Assembly: GCF_947496485.1 (NCBI RefSeq)
Contig: NZ_CANMCZ010000001.1
Coordinates: 1,483,596-1,547,595, forward strand
From: an uncultured Winogradskyella sp.
Lineage (GTDB): Bacteria; Bacteroidota; Bacteroidia; Flavobacteriales; Flavobacteriaceae
Length of the DNA: 64,000 bases
Direction: 5' to 3'
The notes beneath the pieces were generated by a model. That model searched no databases. It was not told where the DNA came from and worked only from the letters and a program-made list of their open reading frames with translations. Positions 9,742 to 17,501 of the stretch are shown piece by piece (position 1 is the first letter of the stretch; each line of letters starts with the position of its first letter). Made by a program: the position numbers and the translations under genes.

Positions 9742-10164
9742 TTAATTCAATTGTGTTTGGTATGCAATGGCATACATTTTTATTTGCTTTATCATACTCA
9801 CTAAGCCATTGGCTCTGGTTGGGGATAAATGTTCTTTTAACCCTATTTTATCAATGAAATCTGTATTAGCTTCTATAATATCTTTTGGGTGCTGATTAGA
9901 AAAAGCTCTGATTAATATTGCAATAATACCTTTTGTTATTATCGCATCGCTATCTGCTGTAAAGTTTACTTTATCATCAACCATATCAGCGTGTACCCAA
10001 ACTTTACTTTGACATCCCTTTATTATGTTATCTTCAGTTTTATATTGTTCTTCAATTAGCGGAAGTGTTTTCCCTAAATCTATCATATATTGATAGCGCT
10101 CCTCCCAATCTTCGAACATTGAAAACTCATCAATAATTTCATTTTGAACCTCTTCAATAGTCAT
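9742..10164 (-). CDS. sufE: Cysteine desulfuration protein SufE
   Basis: SufE accepts persulfide sulfur from SufS and passes it to the SufBCD scaffold. The 140-residue length is typical. The active cysteine lies in IIKGCQSKVWV near residue 51, and the C-terminal region has LSPTRANGLVSMIKQIK, a characteristic SufE signature. It lies between a META-domain lipoprotein gene (33 bases upstream) and the MIP18-type gene (1 base downstream). Confidence 0.95.
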   Translation of the reverse strand: MTIEEVQNEIIDEFSMFEDWEERYQYMIDLGKTLPLIEEQYKTEDNIIKGCQSKVWVHADMVDDKVNFTADSDAIITKGIIAILIRAFSNQHPKDIIEANTDFIDKIGLKEHLSPTRANGLVSMIKQIKMYAIAYQTQLN

Positions 10165-10197
10165 AGTCTAATTCTTTTTAGCAAAATTACAAAATAG

Positions 10198-11031
10198 CTA
10201 CTGCTTTACTGTATTTTCTTTAATGGATAACACTTTATTAACTAATGCTTTAATTTCTTCTGGTGGATTGCCATGATCAAAAGCAGGAGTGATATGCAAA
10301 ACATCACCCATTTTTACGGTTAAAGTGGCTTCTGCTGCCGCATCAGTAGTTCTATTATTAGAAGGAGCTTCTAATTCTCTAAAAGTATCTATATCAATGG
10401 CCTCAATTAAGTTGTTAATTATAGTCCAATCTTTTTCATTGTTACTGTAATTTTTTACAGATTTTAATCCTCTATCTGTAGAAAATGAAATTGTAGATTC
10501 TGAAATATTAATATATTCAAATACACCTCTGGATGAAATTTGATAGATTACACCAATGCCATAATTACCTCTTGCGTCTTTCTTATTTTCAATAGCATTA
10601 GCTTTTGTTCCTTTTAGCAATACATTTTTGTTATCTAATAATGATAAAACATCATTTTTTAGAGTGAAATTATTCACTGTATTTAGCACTTCTAAAAATT
10701 GATTTTCTATATCGTTTATTTCTGAACAACATAATTTTTTAGATCTAGCGATATCACTAAACTTTAGTTCACCGTTTTCAAAAGAATAAGTACCAAAAAA
10801 GTTATTGCAACCAGCAAAACCTGTTATTTTATTGGATTTTTCATCAAATGATAGTTTGAGTTTAGGTGAAACAGCCTTGTTTTCACCAATTTGAGAAATA
10901 GTATAATCTCCTGAAAGTGTGATTTGCTCTTTATTCATGTCCACAATATTAGTATTCTCAATAGAATCTTTTGTTGAATTACAAGATTGACTGACTACTA
11001 TAAGTGTAAATAAGCTAAGTAAGAATTTCAT
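10198..11031 (-). CDS. META-domain lipoprotein
   Basis: The N-terminus MKFLLSLFTLIVVSQSC gives a lipoprotein signal with Cys at residue 17. Residues about 35-135 form a META (HslJ-like) domain with the signature KITGFAGCNNFFGTY and paired CC residues (KKLCCSE). The C-terminal half (about residues 150-277) includes GVIYQISSRGVFEYI, a DTFRELEAP region and a DHGNPP motif, and resembles other flavobacterial proteins of unknown function. It sits inside the suf transcript between sufS (45 bases upstream) and sufE, where no known SUF component requires it. HslJ relatives respond to heat or envelope stress; any link with Fe-S assembly is inference. Confidence 0.8.
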   Translation of the reverse strand: MKFLLSLFTLIVVSQSCNSTKDSIENTNIVDMNKEQITLSGDYTISQIGENKAVSPKLKLSFDEKSNKITGFAGCNNFFGTYSFENGELKFSDIARSKKLCCSEINDIENQFLEVLNTVNNFTLKNDVLSLLDNKNVLLKGTKANAIENKKDARGNYGIGVIYQISSRGVFEYINISESTISFSTDRGLKSVKNYSNNEKDWTIINNLIEAIDIDTFRELEAPSNNRTTDAAAEATLTVKMGDVLHITPAFDHGNPPEEIKALVNKVLSIKENTVKQ

Positions 11032-11076
11032 TTTTAAAGTGTTTAAAACTGTAAGTTACACTTTTGATGCCAACGT

Positions 11077-12291
11077 TTAAGACAGCATCATTATGGCTTT
11101 TTTTAGTGAAGCTATAAAAACATCAATTTCTTCCTTTGTATTGTAAAACATAAATGATGCTCTAATGGTACCAGGAATTTTATAAAAATCCATAATTGGT
11201 TGTGCACAATGATGTCCTGTACGCACTGCAATACCCATCTTGTCTAAAATTGTTCCGATATCGTATGGGTGAATATTTCCTACATTAAAAGAAATAACTG
11301 AGGTTTTTTGTTTTGCTGTGCCATAAATCTTTAGACCTTCTATTTGCAGGAGCTGCTGAGTTGCATAATCTAGAAGTTCATTTTCGTAAGCTGCTATATT
11401 ATCAAAGCCAATGGTATTCATATAATCTAATGCAGCACCAAAAGCTATACCACCACAAACGTTTGGAGTTCCAGCTTCAAACTTATGTGGTAAATCAGCA
11501 TAAGTTGTTTTTTCAAAAGACACTTCGGCAATCATTTCACCTCCTCCTTGATATGGTGGTAATTTATTAAGCCATTCCTCTTTTCCGTAAAGCATTCCAA
11601 CACCTGTTGGACCGCAGATTTTATGAGCAGAACAGACGTAAAAATCAACATCTAAAGCTTGAACATCTGGTTTTATATGCGGACACGATTGTGCTCCATC
11701 CACTAACACAGCTGCTCCAATATCATGTGCTTTCTCAATTATGTATTCAATAGGATTTATAGTTCCTAGAGCATTAGAAATATGATTAACAAAAACCAGT
11801 TTAGTGTTTTCGTTTAATAATGAATCAAATTTTGAAAGCACCAACTCTCCATTTTGATTCATCGGAATTACTTTTAAAACAGCTCCTGTGCGCTCACATA
11901 GCATTTGCCATGGTACAATATTACTATGATGTTCTAGAGCCGAAACTATAATTTCATCTCCTTTTTTAAGTAAAGAAGAGAATCCATTAGCTATAAGATT
12001 TATTCCATGTGTTGTGCCAGAAGTATAGATGATTTCATGCGAATGTTTTGCATTAAAATGTTTTTGAATCTTAACACGTGCTTGCTCATAAGCGTCAGTA
12101 GCTTCTTGGCTCAAACTATGAACTCCTCTATGAATATTGGCGTTATAGTTGGTGTAATAATCTACAATAACGTCAATGACTTGTTGAGGTGTTTGCGAAG
12201 TTGCAGCATTATCGAAATATATGAGGGGTTTTCCGTTTACTTTTCGATTAAGTATTGGGAAGTCTTTTCTTATTTTTTGTACGTCTAACAT
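11077..12291 (-). CDS. sufS: Cysteine desulfurase SufS
   Basis: A PLP-dependent group II cysteine desulfurase that supplies persulfide sulfur to SufE. Motifs are YFDNAATSQTP near the N-terminus, ALEHHSNIVPWQ, VDGAQSCPH, the PLP lysine in CSAHKICGPTG (near residue 224) and the short SufS-type active-site loop RTGHHCAQP (Cys near 363). The ATG giving MLDVQKIRKDFP is chosen, making 404 residues as usual; an in-frame start 21 bases upstream adds only a non-family tail. Unusually, it is separated from sufD by a 2.6 kb inverted cassette and appears to have its own promoter. Confidence 0.95.
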   Translation of the reverse strand: MLDVQKIRKDFPILNRKVNGKPLIYFDNAATSQTPQQVIDVIVDYYTNYNANIHRGVHSLSQEATDAYEQARVKIQKHFNAKHSHEIIYTSGTTHGINLIANGFSSLLKKGDEIIVSALEHHSNIVPWQMLCERTGAVLKVIPMNQNGELVLSKFDSLLNENTKLVFVNHISNALGTINPIEYIIEKAHDIGAAVLVDGAQSCPHIKPDVQALDVDFYVCSAHKICGPTGVGMLYGKEEWLNKLPPYQGGGEMIAEVSFEKTTYADLPHKFEAGTPNVCGGIAFGAALDYMNTIGFDNIAAYENELLDYATQQLLQIEGLKIYGTAKQKTSVISFNVGNIHPYDIGTILDKMGIAVRTGHHCAQPIMDFYKIPGTIRASFMFYNTKEEIDVFIASLKKAIMMLS

Positions 12292-12309
12292 TAGTTTAAT
12301 TCCTAATTG

Positions 12310-12317
12310 CAAAGATA
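12310..12317 (-). promoter_or_regulatory. Candidate -7 element for sufS
   Basis: TATCTTTG on the minus strand matches TAnnTTTG exactly, 18 bases upstream of the sufS ATG. It implies that sufS and its followers are transcribed independently of sufBCD. Confidence 0.55.
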
Positions 12318-12370
12318 CAACGCATTGTTCTTAATGTAAAACTTATAGTCACTCATTCAAATAATTTAAT

Positions 12371-12408
12371 TATACATTTTATGAAGATACATTTAAATAA
12401 AATGTATA
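12371..12408. promoter_or_regulatory. Perfect inverted repeat, candidate PadR operator
   Basis: TATACATTTTAT (12371-12382) and ATAAAATGTATA (12397-12408) are exact reverse complements separated by 14 bases. A third half-site, ATACATTT at 12387-12394, also pairs with AAATGTAT at 12400-12407. The right arm overlaps the -7 element of the PadR gene. PadR-family regulators commonly bind ATGT/ACAT-type dyads at their own promoters, so autorepression is a reasonable inference. Confidence 0.65.
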
Positions 12409-12412
12409 TTTG
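12405..12412 (+). promoter_or_regulatory. Candidate -7 element for the PadR cassette
   Basis: TATATTTG matches the TAnnTTTG consensus and ends 4 bases before the chosen ATG, so the transcript would be leaderless or nearly so. It lies partly inside the inverted-repeat operator. Confidence 0.6.
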
Positions 12413-12416
12413 TGAT

Positions 12417-12749
12417 ATGTATAGCAAAGAATTAACAAAAGGAACGTTACAGCCCATCATTTTGTCGCTTATAAATAATAAGGGTAGAATGTATGGTTAT
12501 GAGATTACACAAGAAGTAAAAAAAATGACTTCAGGAAAAATTGATATTTCAGAAGGCGCATTATATCCCATTTTGCACAAGCTTGAGGCAAAAAAGGTTT
12601 TAGAAACTCAAAAGGTTTTTATAGGTAAGCGCGTTAGAAAATATTATAAAGTGACAAAAGAAGGGAAGAAATTGGTTGAGACTGTTACTGAAGAAATCAA
12701 TGATTTTATTGAAACCTTAAGTTTAATTTTTAATCCTAAACCTATATAA
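12417..12749 (+). CDS. PadR family transcriptional regulator
   Basis: A 110-residue winged-helix regulator of the short PadR type. Features are KGTLQPIILSLI at the start, MYGYEITQEVKK, the recognition region GALYPILHKLEAKKVL and the basic wing RVRKYYKVTKEGKK, ending in a short C-terminal dimerisation helix. The ATG giving MYSKELTKG is preferred over one 36 bases upstream because the -7 element overlaps that longer version. It is the first gene of a four-gene plus-strand cassette, ending 2 bases before the next gene. It probably represses its own operon through the adjacent dyad; its ligand or signal is unknown. Confidence 0.9.
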   Translation: MYSKELTKGTLQPIILSLINNKGRMYGYEITQEVKKMTSGKIDISEGALYPILHKLEAKKVLETQKVFIGKRVRKYYKVTKEGKKLVETVTEEINDFIETLSLIFNPKPI

Positions 12750-12751
12750 TA

Positions 12752-13180
12752 ATGGAATTGTCAGAAAAACATATCGCTTTTATAGAGAATAGCTTATCCT
12801 TATATGGTGTTGATAATAAAGATTTAAGAGAGGATTTGGTAGACCATATCTGTACATATATTGAAAGCCAGGATTCTGATGATTTCAATATCTTATATCA
12901 ACAAGCTTTACATAAATTTGGTGGTTATGCGAGTTTTCAGAATCTACAATTAGAAACTAGTCATCAAAAAATAGCCAAACAAATTATAACTGTTAATAAG
13001 TTGAAATTCTCCTTTGGCTTTATAGTTATTGCCTTATTGATTGTTAGTTTAGTTTTTCAAATGATGCAATGGCCTTATGCTAATGCTTGGTTACTTGGTG
13101 CGATTTTAATTTCAGTTTTAGTCATTCTGCCAGCCCACTTTTATGCGAACTATAAAAAATCTATTCACAAATATTCTTAA
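12752..13180 (+). CDS. Small membrane protein with HAAS-like N-terminal helical domain
   Basis: A 142-residue protein. The first 75 residues are helical with LREDLVDHICTYIES and YQQALHKFGG, resembling the HAAS/DUF1700 domains that often sit next to PadR regulators. Residues about 88-135 form two membrane helices around QMMQWPYANAWLLGAI and end PAHFYANYKK. HAAS-type proteins beside PadR are thought to couple envelope state to the regulator in other bacteria; here that is only suggested by context. The C-terminal membrane module resembles the next small protein. Confidence 0.65.
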   Translation: MELSEKHIAFIENSLSLYGVDNKDLREDLVDHICTYIESQDSDDFNILYQQALHKFGGYASFQNLQLETSHQKIAKQIITVNKLKFSFGFIVIALLIVSLVFQMMQWPYANAWLLGAILISVLVILPAHFYANYKKSIHKYS

Positions 13181-13190
13181 ATTATTTATT

Positions 13191-13364
13191 ATGAAGAAAT
13201 CATTTTACATCCTCGGATTTATTACTTTTTTTATTCTCGGAATAGGTGCTATGTTTGAGTTTCTAACATGGCCATACAGAGGAATAATAGTTTTTATTGG
13301 CTTTCTGTTTCTCAATTTCGGATTAATACCAAGCTATTTCTATCAAAAATATAAGCAATGCTAA
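13191..13364 (+). CDS. Small two-helix membrane protein with WPY module
   Basis: A 57-residue protein starting MKKSFYILGFITFF. It has two membrane helices around TWPYRGIIVF and ends IPSYFYQKYKQC. A longer in-frame start 48 bases upstream would overlap the preceding gene and adds a charged tail, so the internal ATG is preferred. It aligns without gaps over about 30 residues with the C-terminal membrane part of its upstream neighbour (WPY, then P..FY..YK), suggesting duplication. Its last 7 bases overlap the serine hydrolase gene. Function unknown. Confidence 0.65.
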   Translation: MKKSFYILGFITFFILGIGAMFEFLTWPYRGIIVFIGFLFLNFGLIPSYFYQKYKQC

Positions 13365-15016
13365 AAGCAAAAGGTTATTATTCAGTCCTATTATTCTTTT
13401 TTGTTTTTAACCTCTATGCTCAAATTGAGCTAGAAGCTAAAATAGATACGCTTTTAAAAACATATAACACAAAAAGCTCTCCTGGTTTAGTAATTAGAGT
13501 TATAAAAGATCAGAATATATTATATTCTGAAGGTTTCGGAATTGCTAATTTAGATTATGATGTAAAAAATACCGATTCTACCATTTTTAGTATCGCTTCA
13601 ATTAGTAAGCAATTTACTGCAGCTGCTGTATGGTCTTTAATTAGAGAATCTAAATTGAGTTTAGAAGATACTATTACATCGTTTTTCCCTGATTTCCCCG
13701 ACTACGGAAAATCAATAAAAATCAGACACCTTTTAAATCATTCTAGCGGAATTAGAAATTATCATACTACGATGTATTTATCTGGTTTTGATTATGAGAA
13801 GGATTATTATGATAATTCTTATGTTCTTGATTTAGCTCAAAGACAAAAAAACCTCAATAACCGTCCTGGCGAAAAAATCATTTATTCTAATACAAATTAT
13901 AACTTATTGGCCTTAATTGTTGAGCAGATTTCAGGTCAAAATCTAGATGAGTATCTCAAAGCAAAAGTTCTTATTCCGTTGGGTATGGAAGATACATTTG
14001 TACGAATTGCTCACGGAAAGCCAATAAAAAATAGAGCTATCGGTTATCAAAAACAAGAAGATGGCTATGTTTTTAGTACATCAAACCAATTAAGTTATGG
14101 TGCAGGAAGCATGGGAAGTAATCTTAAAGATATGATGCTTTGGGCGAGAATGCTTAATGAAGAAACACATGAATTTATAGAATTGGCTAAGTTTCTTAAA
14201 ACAACTGAAGTATTGACTACTGGCGAAAAAGCAAATTATGCTAGAGGTTTAATGGTTGACGATTACAAAGGGTTTGAAACCTTAAGTCATAGTGGTTTTG
14301 GTTTTGGAGGACGAACACAGCTTATAACTGTTCCGGAGGAAAATATAGGTGTTATCATTCTAACCAATTTGCAATCTATAAACCCAACTTCTATTTCTTA
14401 TAAAATTTTAGATGTATTACTTGTTCCCAAGGAAAAAGAGGCTAAAGTTATAGATGCGAAAGTGAGTTTCAAACCTCAAAAATTGAATCAATTTACAGGA
14501 GATTATAAAGAAGTTAATAGTGATATGACCATGCAGATTTCTGTAGAAAATGATACACTAAAAGCACTTGGTTCTATGGGAAAGACAAAAATTCCGTTAT
14601 TACAAAACGGCACTAATGCGTTTGTAAGACACAATGCTCAAAATGTAAAATATAATTTTAATAAAACGTCAGCGTATGATATGATAATTTCATTCGGAGG
14701 CACTCCTTTTTACTTTAAACGTGCAAAACTCATAAAGAAAAACCCAAGTAATTTAAAAGATTTTACTGGTGACTATTATTCTGAAGAATTGCAAACAACG
14801 TACAATTTTTTTATCGAAAACGACATACTAAAACTGTCTTATGCAAATCATGATAGTATCAGCTTATTCCCTGTGCAATTGAATCAATTCGGAAATGGAG
14901 ATAGAACGCTATATCATTTCGTTACCTCAGACGATGGTAAAATAAAAGGAATGTTATTGTCTTGCGATGGACAGGCAAGCAATATTGGGTTTGTTAAAGA
15001 TCAAACCCAATATTAA
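13358..15016 (+). CDS. Secreted serine hydrolase (class C beta-lactamase/PBP4* fold)
   Basis: A 552-residue protein with a signal peptide (YYSVLLFFFVFNLYAQ). The beta-lactamase-related domain (about residues 25-340) has the SxxK nucleophile in SIASISKQFT near residue 83, the Tyr motif YSNTNYNLLAL, and a terminal HSGFGFGG in place of the KTG box. The C-terminal 200 residues are two beta-rich repeats (QFTGDYKEV and DFTGDYYSEE) typical of flavobacterial serine hydrolases. Likely periplasmic or secreted peptidase/esterase. Its 3' end overlaps the 3' end of sufD by 23 bases on opposite strands. It ends the PadR cassette, so is likely controlled by it. Confidence 0.85.
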   Translation: MLKAKGYYSVLLFFFVFNLYAQIELEAKIDTLLKTYNTKSSPGLVIRVIKDQNILYSEGFGIANLDYDVKNTDSTIFSIASISKQFTAAAVWSLIRESKLSLEDTITSFFPDFPDYGKSIKIRHLLNHSSGIRNYHTTMYLSGFDYEKDYYDNSYVLDLAQRQKNLNNRPGEKIIYSNTNYNLLALIVEQISGQNLDEYLKAKVLIPLGMEDTFVRIAHGKPIKNRAIGYQKQEDGYVFSTSNQLSYGAGSMGSNLKDMMLWARMLNEETHEFIELAKFLKTTEVLTTGEKANYARGLMVDDYKGFETLSHSGFGFGGRTQLITVPEENIGVIILTNLQSINPTSISYKILDVLLVPKEKEAKVIDAKVSFKPQKLNQFTGDYKEVNSDMTMQISVENDTLKALGSMGKTKIPLLQNGTNAFVRHNAQNVKYNFNKTSAYDMIISFGGTPFYFKRAKLIKKNPSNLKDFTGDYYSEELQTTYNFFIENDILKLSYANHDSISLFPVQLNQFGNGDRTLYHFVTSDDGKIKGMLLSCDGQASNIGFVKDQTQY

Positions 15017-16307
15017 CACCTAATTTCTTAGCAATAATCTTAGTAATTCTGTTTTTAATTTCAGGAATTTTCACGGAATCTAAAACATTATTACTAAAAG
15101 CAAACATTAGTAACGCTCTGGCTTCTTTTTCGGGGATTCCTCTAGAACGCAAATAAAACATAGCACTTTCATCTAGCTGACCAATAGTACAACCGTGAGA
15201 ACATTTTACATCATCTGCAAAAATCTCTAACTGAGGTTTCGTATTGATGCTTGCTTTATCACTAATTAGAATATTGTTATTAGCTTGAAAAGCATTCGTT
15301 TTTTGTGCTAATTTTTCAACGACTACTTTTCCGTTAAAAACACCAGTTGAGCTATCATCAAAAATACCTTTGTAATCTTGGTGGCTTTCACAGTTTGGTT
15401 CAATATGATGTACTAAAGTGTTATGATCTACATGCTGTTTGTTACCAATAATAGTAATACCTTTCATTGTAGAATCAATACGTTCACCATTTTGGTAAAA
15501 GTTGAGGTTGTTTCTAATCAACTTTCCACCAAAAGAAAAGGTATGTACCTTAGCTAAACTTTCTTGTTTTTGATTGACGAATGTATTGTCAATTAAAGAC
15601 GCATTTTCATTATCATTTTGGATTTTATAAAAGTCTACAATGGCGCGTTTATTTGCGAAAATTTCAGTAACACTATTTGTTAAAACAGGGTTATCTGTTA
15701 AACTCTGATGACGCTCAATAATCTGAACATGAGAATTCTCATCAACAACAACCAAGTTACGCGGCTGCAACATTAGCGCCGCTTCATTTCCCGTAGAGAA
15801 ATGTATAATCTGAATTGGTTTAGCAACCAGCTTATTTTTCGGTATATGTATATAAGCACCTTCTGCAGAAAACGCTGTATTTAGCGAGGATAATCCGTCT
15901 TTAGGTGCAATTTTATTGAAATAGTTTTCTATTATCAATCTGTATTTTGGTTTTGAAAGTGCTGCAGACATTAAGCAAACATCGATACCATCGTGAGTAG
16001 TTTGCGATAAATGAGAGGAGTACTTACCGTCGATAAAAATGATTTTATAACAATCAATTTCATGGATGAAATATTTCTTCACATCCTTGTATTCTAAGGC
16101 ATTTTCATGCTTAGGAAACACACTATAATCATGTTTTAAAACTGAGTTTAACGACGTGTATTTCCATGCCTCCTGGCGCTTACTAGGAAAACCTTCAGTT
16201 TCAAACGTCTTTATAGCTTCAGTTCGTATGTCATGAACAGGTGAATCTACATCTACTGTATTCTCAAAGGCCATGAACGAGGATACTAACTTTTCTTTTA
16301 ATTCCAT
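14994..16307 (-). CDS. sufD: Fe-S cluster assembly protein SufD
   Basis: SufD is a beta-helix partner of SufB in the SufBC2D scaffold. The 437-residue protein starts MELKEKLVSSFMAFE and has KRQEAWKYTS near the N-terminus, the core beta-helix with HHIEPNCESHQDYKG and FNGKVVV, and the family C-terminus CSHGCTIGQLDESAMFYLRS followed by RGIPEKEARALLMFAF. It starts 11 bases after sufC. Its end overlaps the convergent serine hydrolase, and no intrinsic terminator is visible there. Confidence 0.95.
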   Translation of the reverse strand: MELKEKLVSSFMAFENTVDVDSPVHDIRTEAIKTFETEGFPSKRQEAWKYTSLNSVLKHDYSVFPKHENALEYKDVKKYFIHEIDCYKIIFIDGKYSSHLSQTTHDGIDVCLMSAALSKPKYRLIIENYFNKIAPKDGLSSLNTAFSAEGAYIHIPKNKLVAKPIQIIHFSTGNEAALMLQPRNLVVVDENSHVQIIERHQSLTDNPVLTNSVTEIFANKRAIVDFYKIQNDNENASLIDNTFVNQKQESLAKVHTFSFGGKLIRNNLNFYQNGERIDSTMKGITIIGNKQHVDHNTLVHHIEPNCESHQDYKGIFDDSSTGVFNGKVVVEKLAQKTNAFQANNNILISDKASINTKPQLEIFADDVKCSHGCTIGQLDESAMFYLRSRGIPEKEARALLMFAFSNNVLDSVKIPEIKNRITKIIAKKLGVNIGFDL

Positions 16308-16318
16308 GTGCTTATTAA

Positions 16319-17071
16319 TTAAGCGTTTACTTCTTCTTTAATCCAATCGTAACCTTTAGCTTCTAACTCGTGAGCCAATGCCGCAGTTCCAGATTTTACA
16401 ATTTTTCCATTATGCAAAACATGTACATAATCTGGTACGATATAATCTAACAAACGTTGGTAGTGTGTAATAACTATAACAGCATTATCTTTAGATTTTA
16501 GTTTATTTACACCGTTTGCAACTATTCTAAGTGCATCGATATCTAAACCAGAATCAGTTTCATCAAGGATGGCTAATTTAGGTTCTAACATTGCCATTTG
16601 AAAGATTTCGTTACGCTTCTTCTCACCTCCAGAAAAACCTTCATTAAGAGAACGCGATAAAAACTTACGATCAATCTCTAACATTTCAGATTTTTCACGA
16701 ATCATTTTCAACATGTCTTTAGCTGGCATGTCTTCTAAACCTTTTGCCTTGCGAGTTTCGTTGATAGCTGTTTTCATAAAGTTAGTGACACTAACCCCAG
16801 GAATTTCTACAGGATATTGAAAAGACAAAAATACACCTTTGTGAGCGCGTTCTTCTGCAGCTAATTCTTCAATATCTTCACCTTCGAGTAGAATGTTTCC
16901 TTCGGTAACTTCATATTCCTCTTTACCGGCAATCACAGACGCTAAAGTACTTTTTCCAGAACCGTTAGGTCCCATAATAGCATGTACTTCACCTGCTTTT
17001 ACTTCTAGGTCGATGCCCTTTAGAATTCCTTTGTCTTCTACACTTGCGTGTAAGTTATTTATTTTTAACAT
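16319..17071 (-). CDS. sufC: Fe-S cluster assembly ATPase SufC
   Basis: A 250-residue ABC-type ATPase that powers conformational change of the SufBCD complex. Walker A is GPNGSGKST, the ABC signature region is LNEGFSGGEKKRNE, Walker B is LAILDETDSGLDID and the switch His is in VIVITHYQRL. Length and motifs are typical of SufC. It lies 4 bases after an unrelated lipoprotein gene and 11 bases before sufD. Confidence 0.97.
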   Translation of the reverse strand: MLKINNLHASVEDKGILKGIDLEVKAGEVHAIMGPNGSGKSTLASVIAGKEEYEVTEGNILLEGEDIEELAAEERAHKGVFLSFQYPVEIPGVSVTNFMKTAINETRKAKGLEDMPAKDMLKMIREKSEMLEIDRKFLSRSLNEGFSGGEKKRNEIFQMAMLEPKLAILDETDSGLDIDALRIVANGVNKLKSKDNAVIVITHYQRLLDYIVPDYVHVLHNGKIVKSGTAALAHELEAKGYDWIKEEVNA

Positions 17072-17075
17072 AGCT

Positions 17076-17489
17076 TTAATTTCCTAATTTTATAACGTCT
17101 TCTTTGTTTGGGTTAGGTGCTTCCACCTTTAAAATTTCTTTTATTTCTAATACCTGTTCCCAGAGGATATCTGGGTTGGTGTTTTCAATTCTTTTAACTC
17201 TTACAGTAACAGGAATAGAAGTAAACTCATCAATCTTGAGAGGAGTGACTTTCTCATTTAATAAATGCATATTATCATCTATAACTACTCCGTAAATTTC
17301 TGTCTCAGTTTGAAGCACAGCTGCGTTTTGTTTTTTGTCGTAAACGAAATCACCTTTAATCGCAATTAAACCATCATTTTGGTCATAAGATTTGGCGCGA
17401 TTTTCTTCTAGATTAACTTCAGTTTTTGTTTCGTTTTTACATGCAAACAAAACCAAAGATATAATGAGAATTAGATTGATTTTTTTCAT
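17076..17489 (-). CDS. Hypothetical lipoprotein between sufB and sufC
   Basis: A 137-residue predicted lipoprotein: MKKINLILIISLVLFAC gives a lipobox with Cys at residue 17, followed by a hydrophilic, Glu-rich linker. The rest (about residues 40-137) is predicted beta-rich, with GDFVYDKKQNAAVLQ and VRVKRIENTNPD, perhaps a small OB-like barrel (speculative). The ATG at the signal peptide is preferred over an ATG three codons upstream. It sits 12 bases after sufB and 4 bases before sufC, so it must be co-transcribed with cytoplasmic SUF components although it is exported. Family not recognised. Confidence 0.7.
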   Translation of the reverse strand: MKKINLILIISLVLFACKNETKTEVNLEENRAKSYDQNDGLIAIKGDFVYDKKQNAAVLQTETEIYGVVIDDNMHLLNEKVTPLKIDEFTSIPVTVRVKRIENTNPDILWEQVLEIKEILKVEAPNPNKEDVIKLGN

Positions 17490-17501
17490 GAGTAACAATT
17501 T

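Noticed and set aside
13358-15016. True class C beta-lactamase conferring resistance
   Set aside because: The third catalytic box reads HSG instead of KTG and it carries a C-terminal beta domain, as in general serine hydrolases; resistance cannot be claimed.
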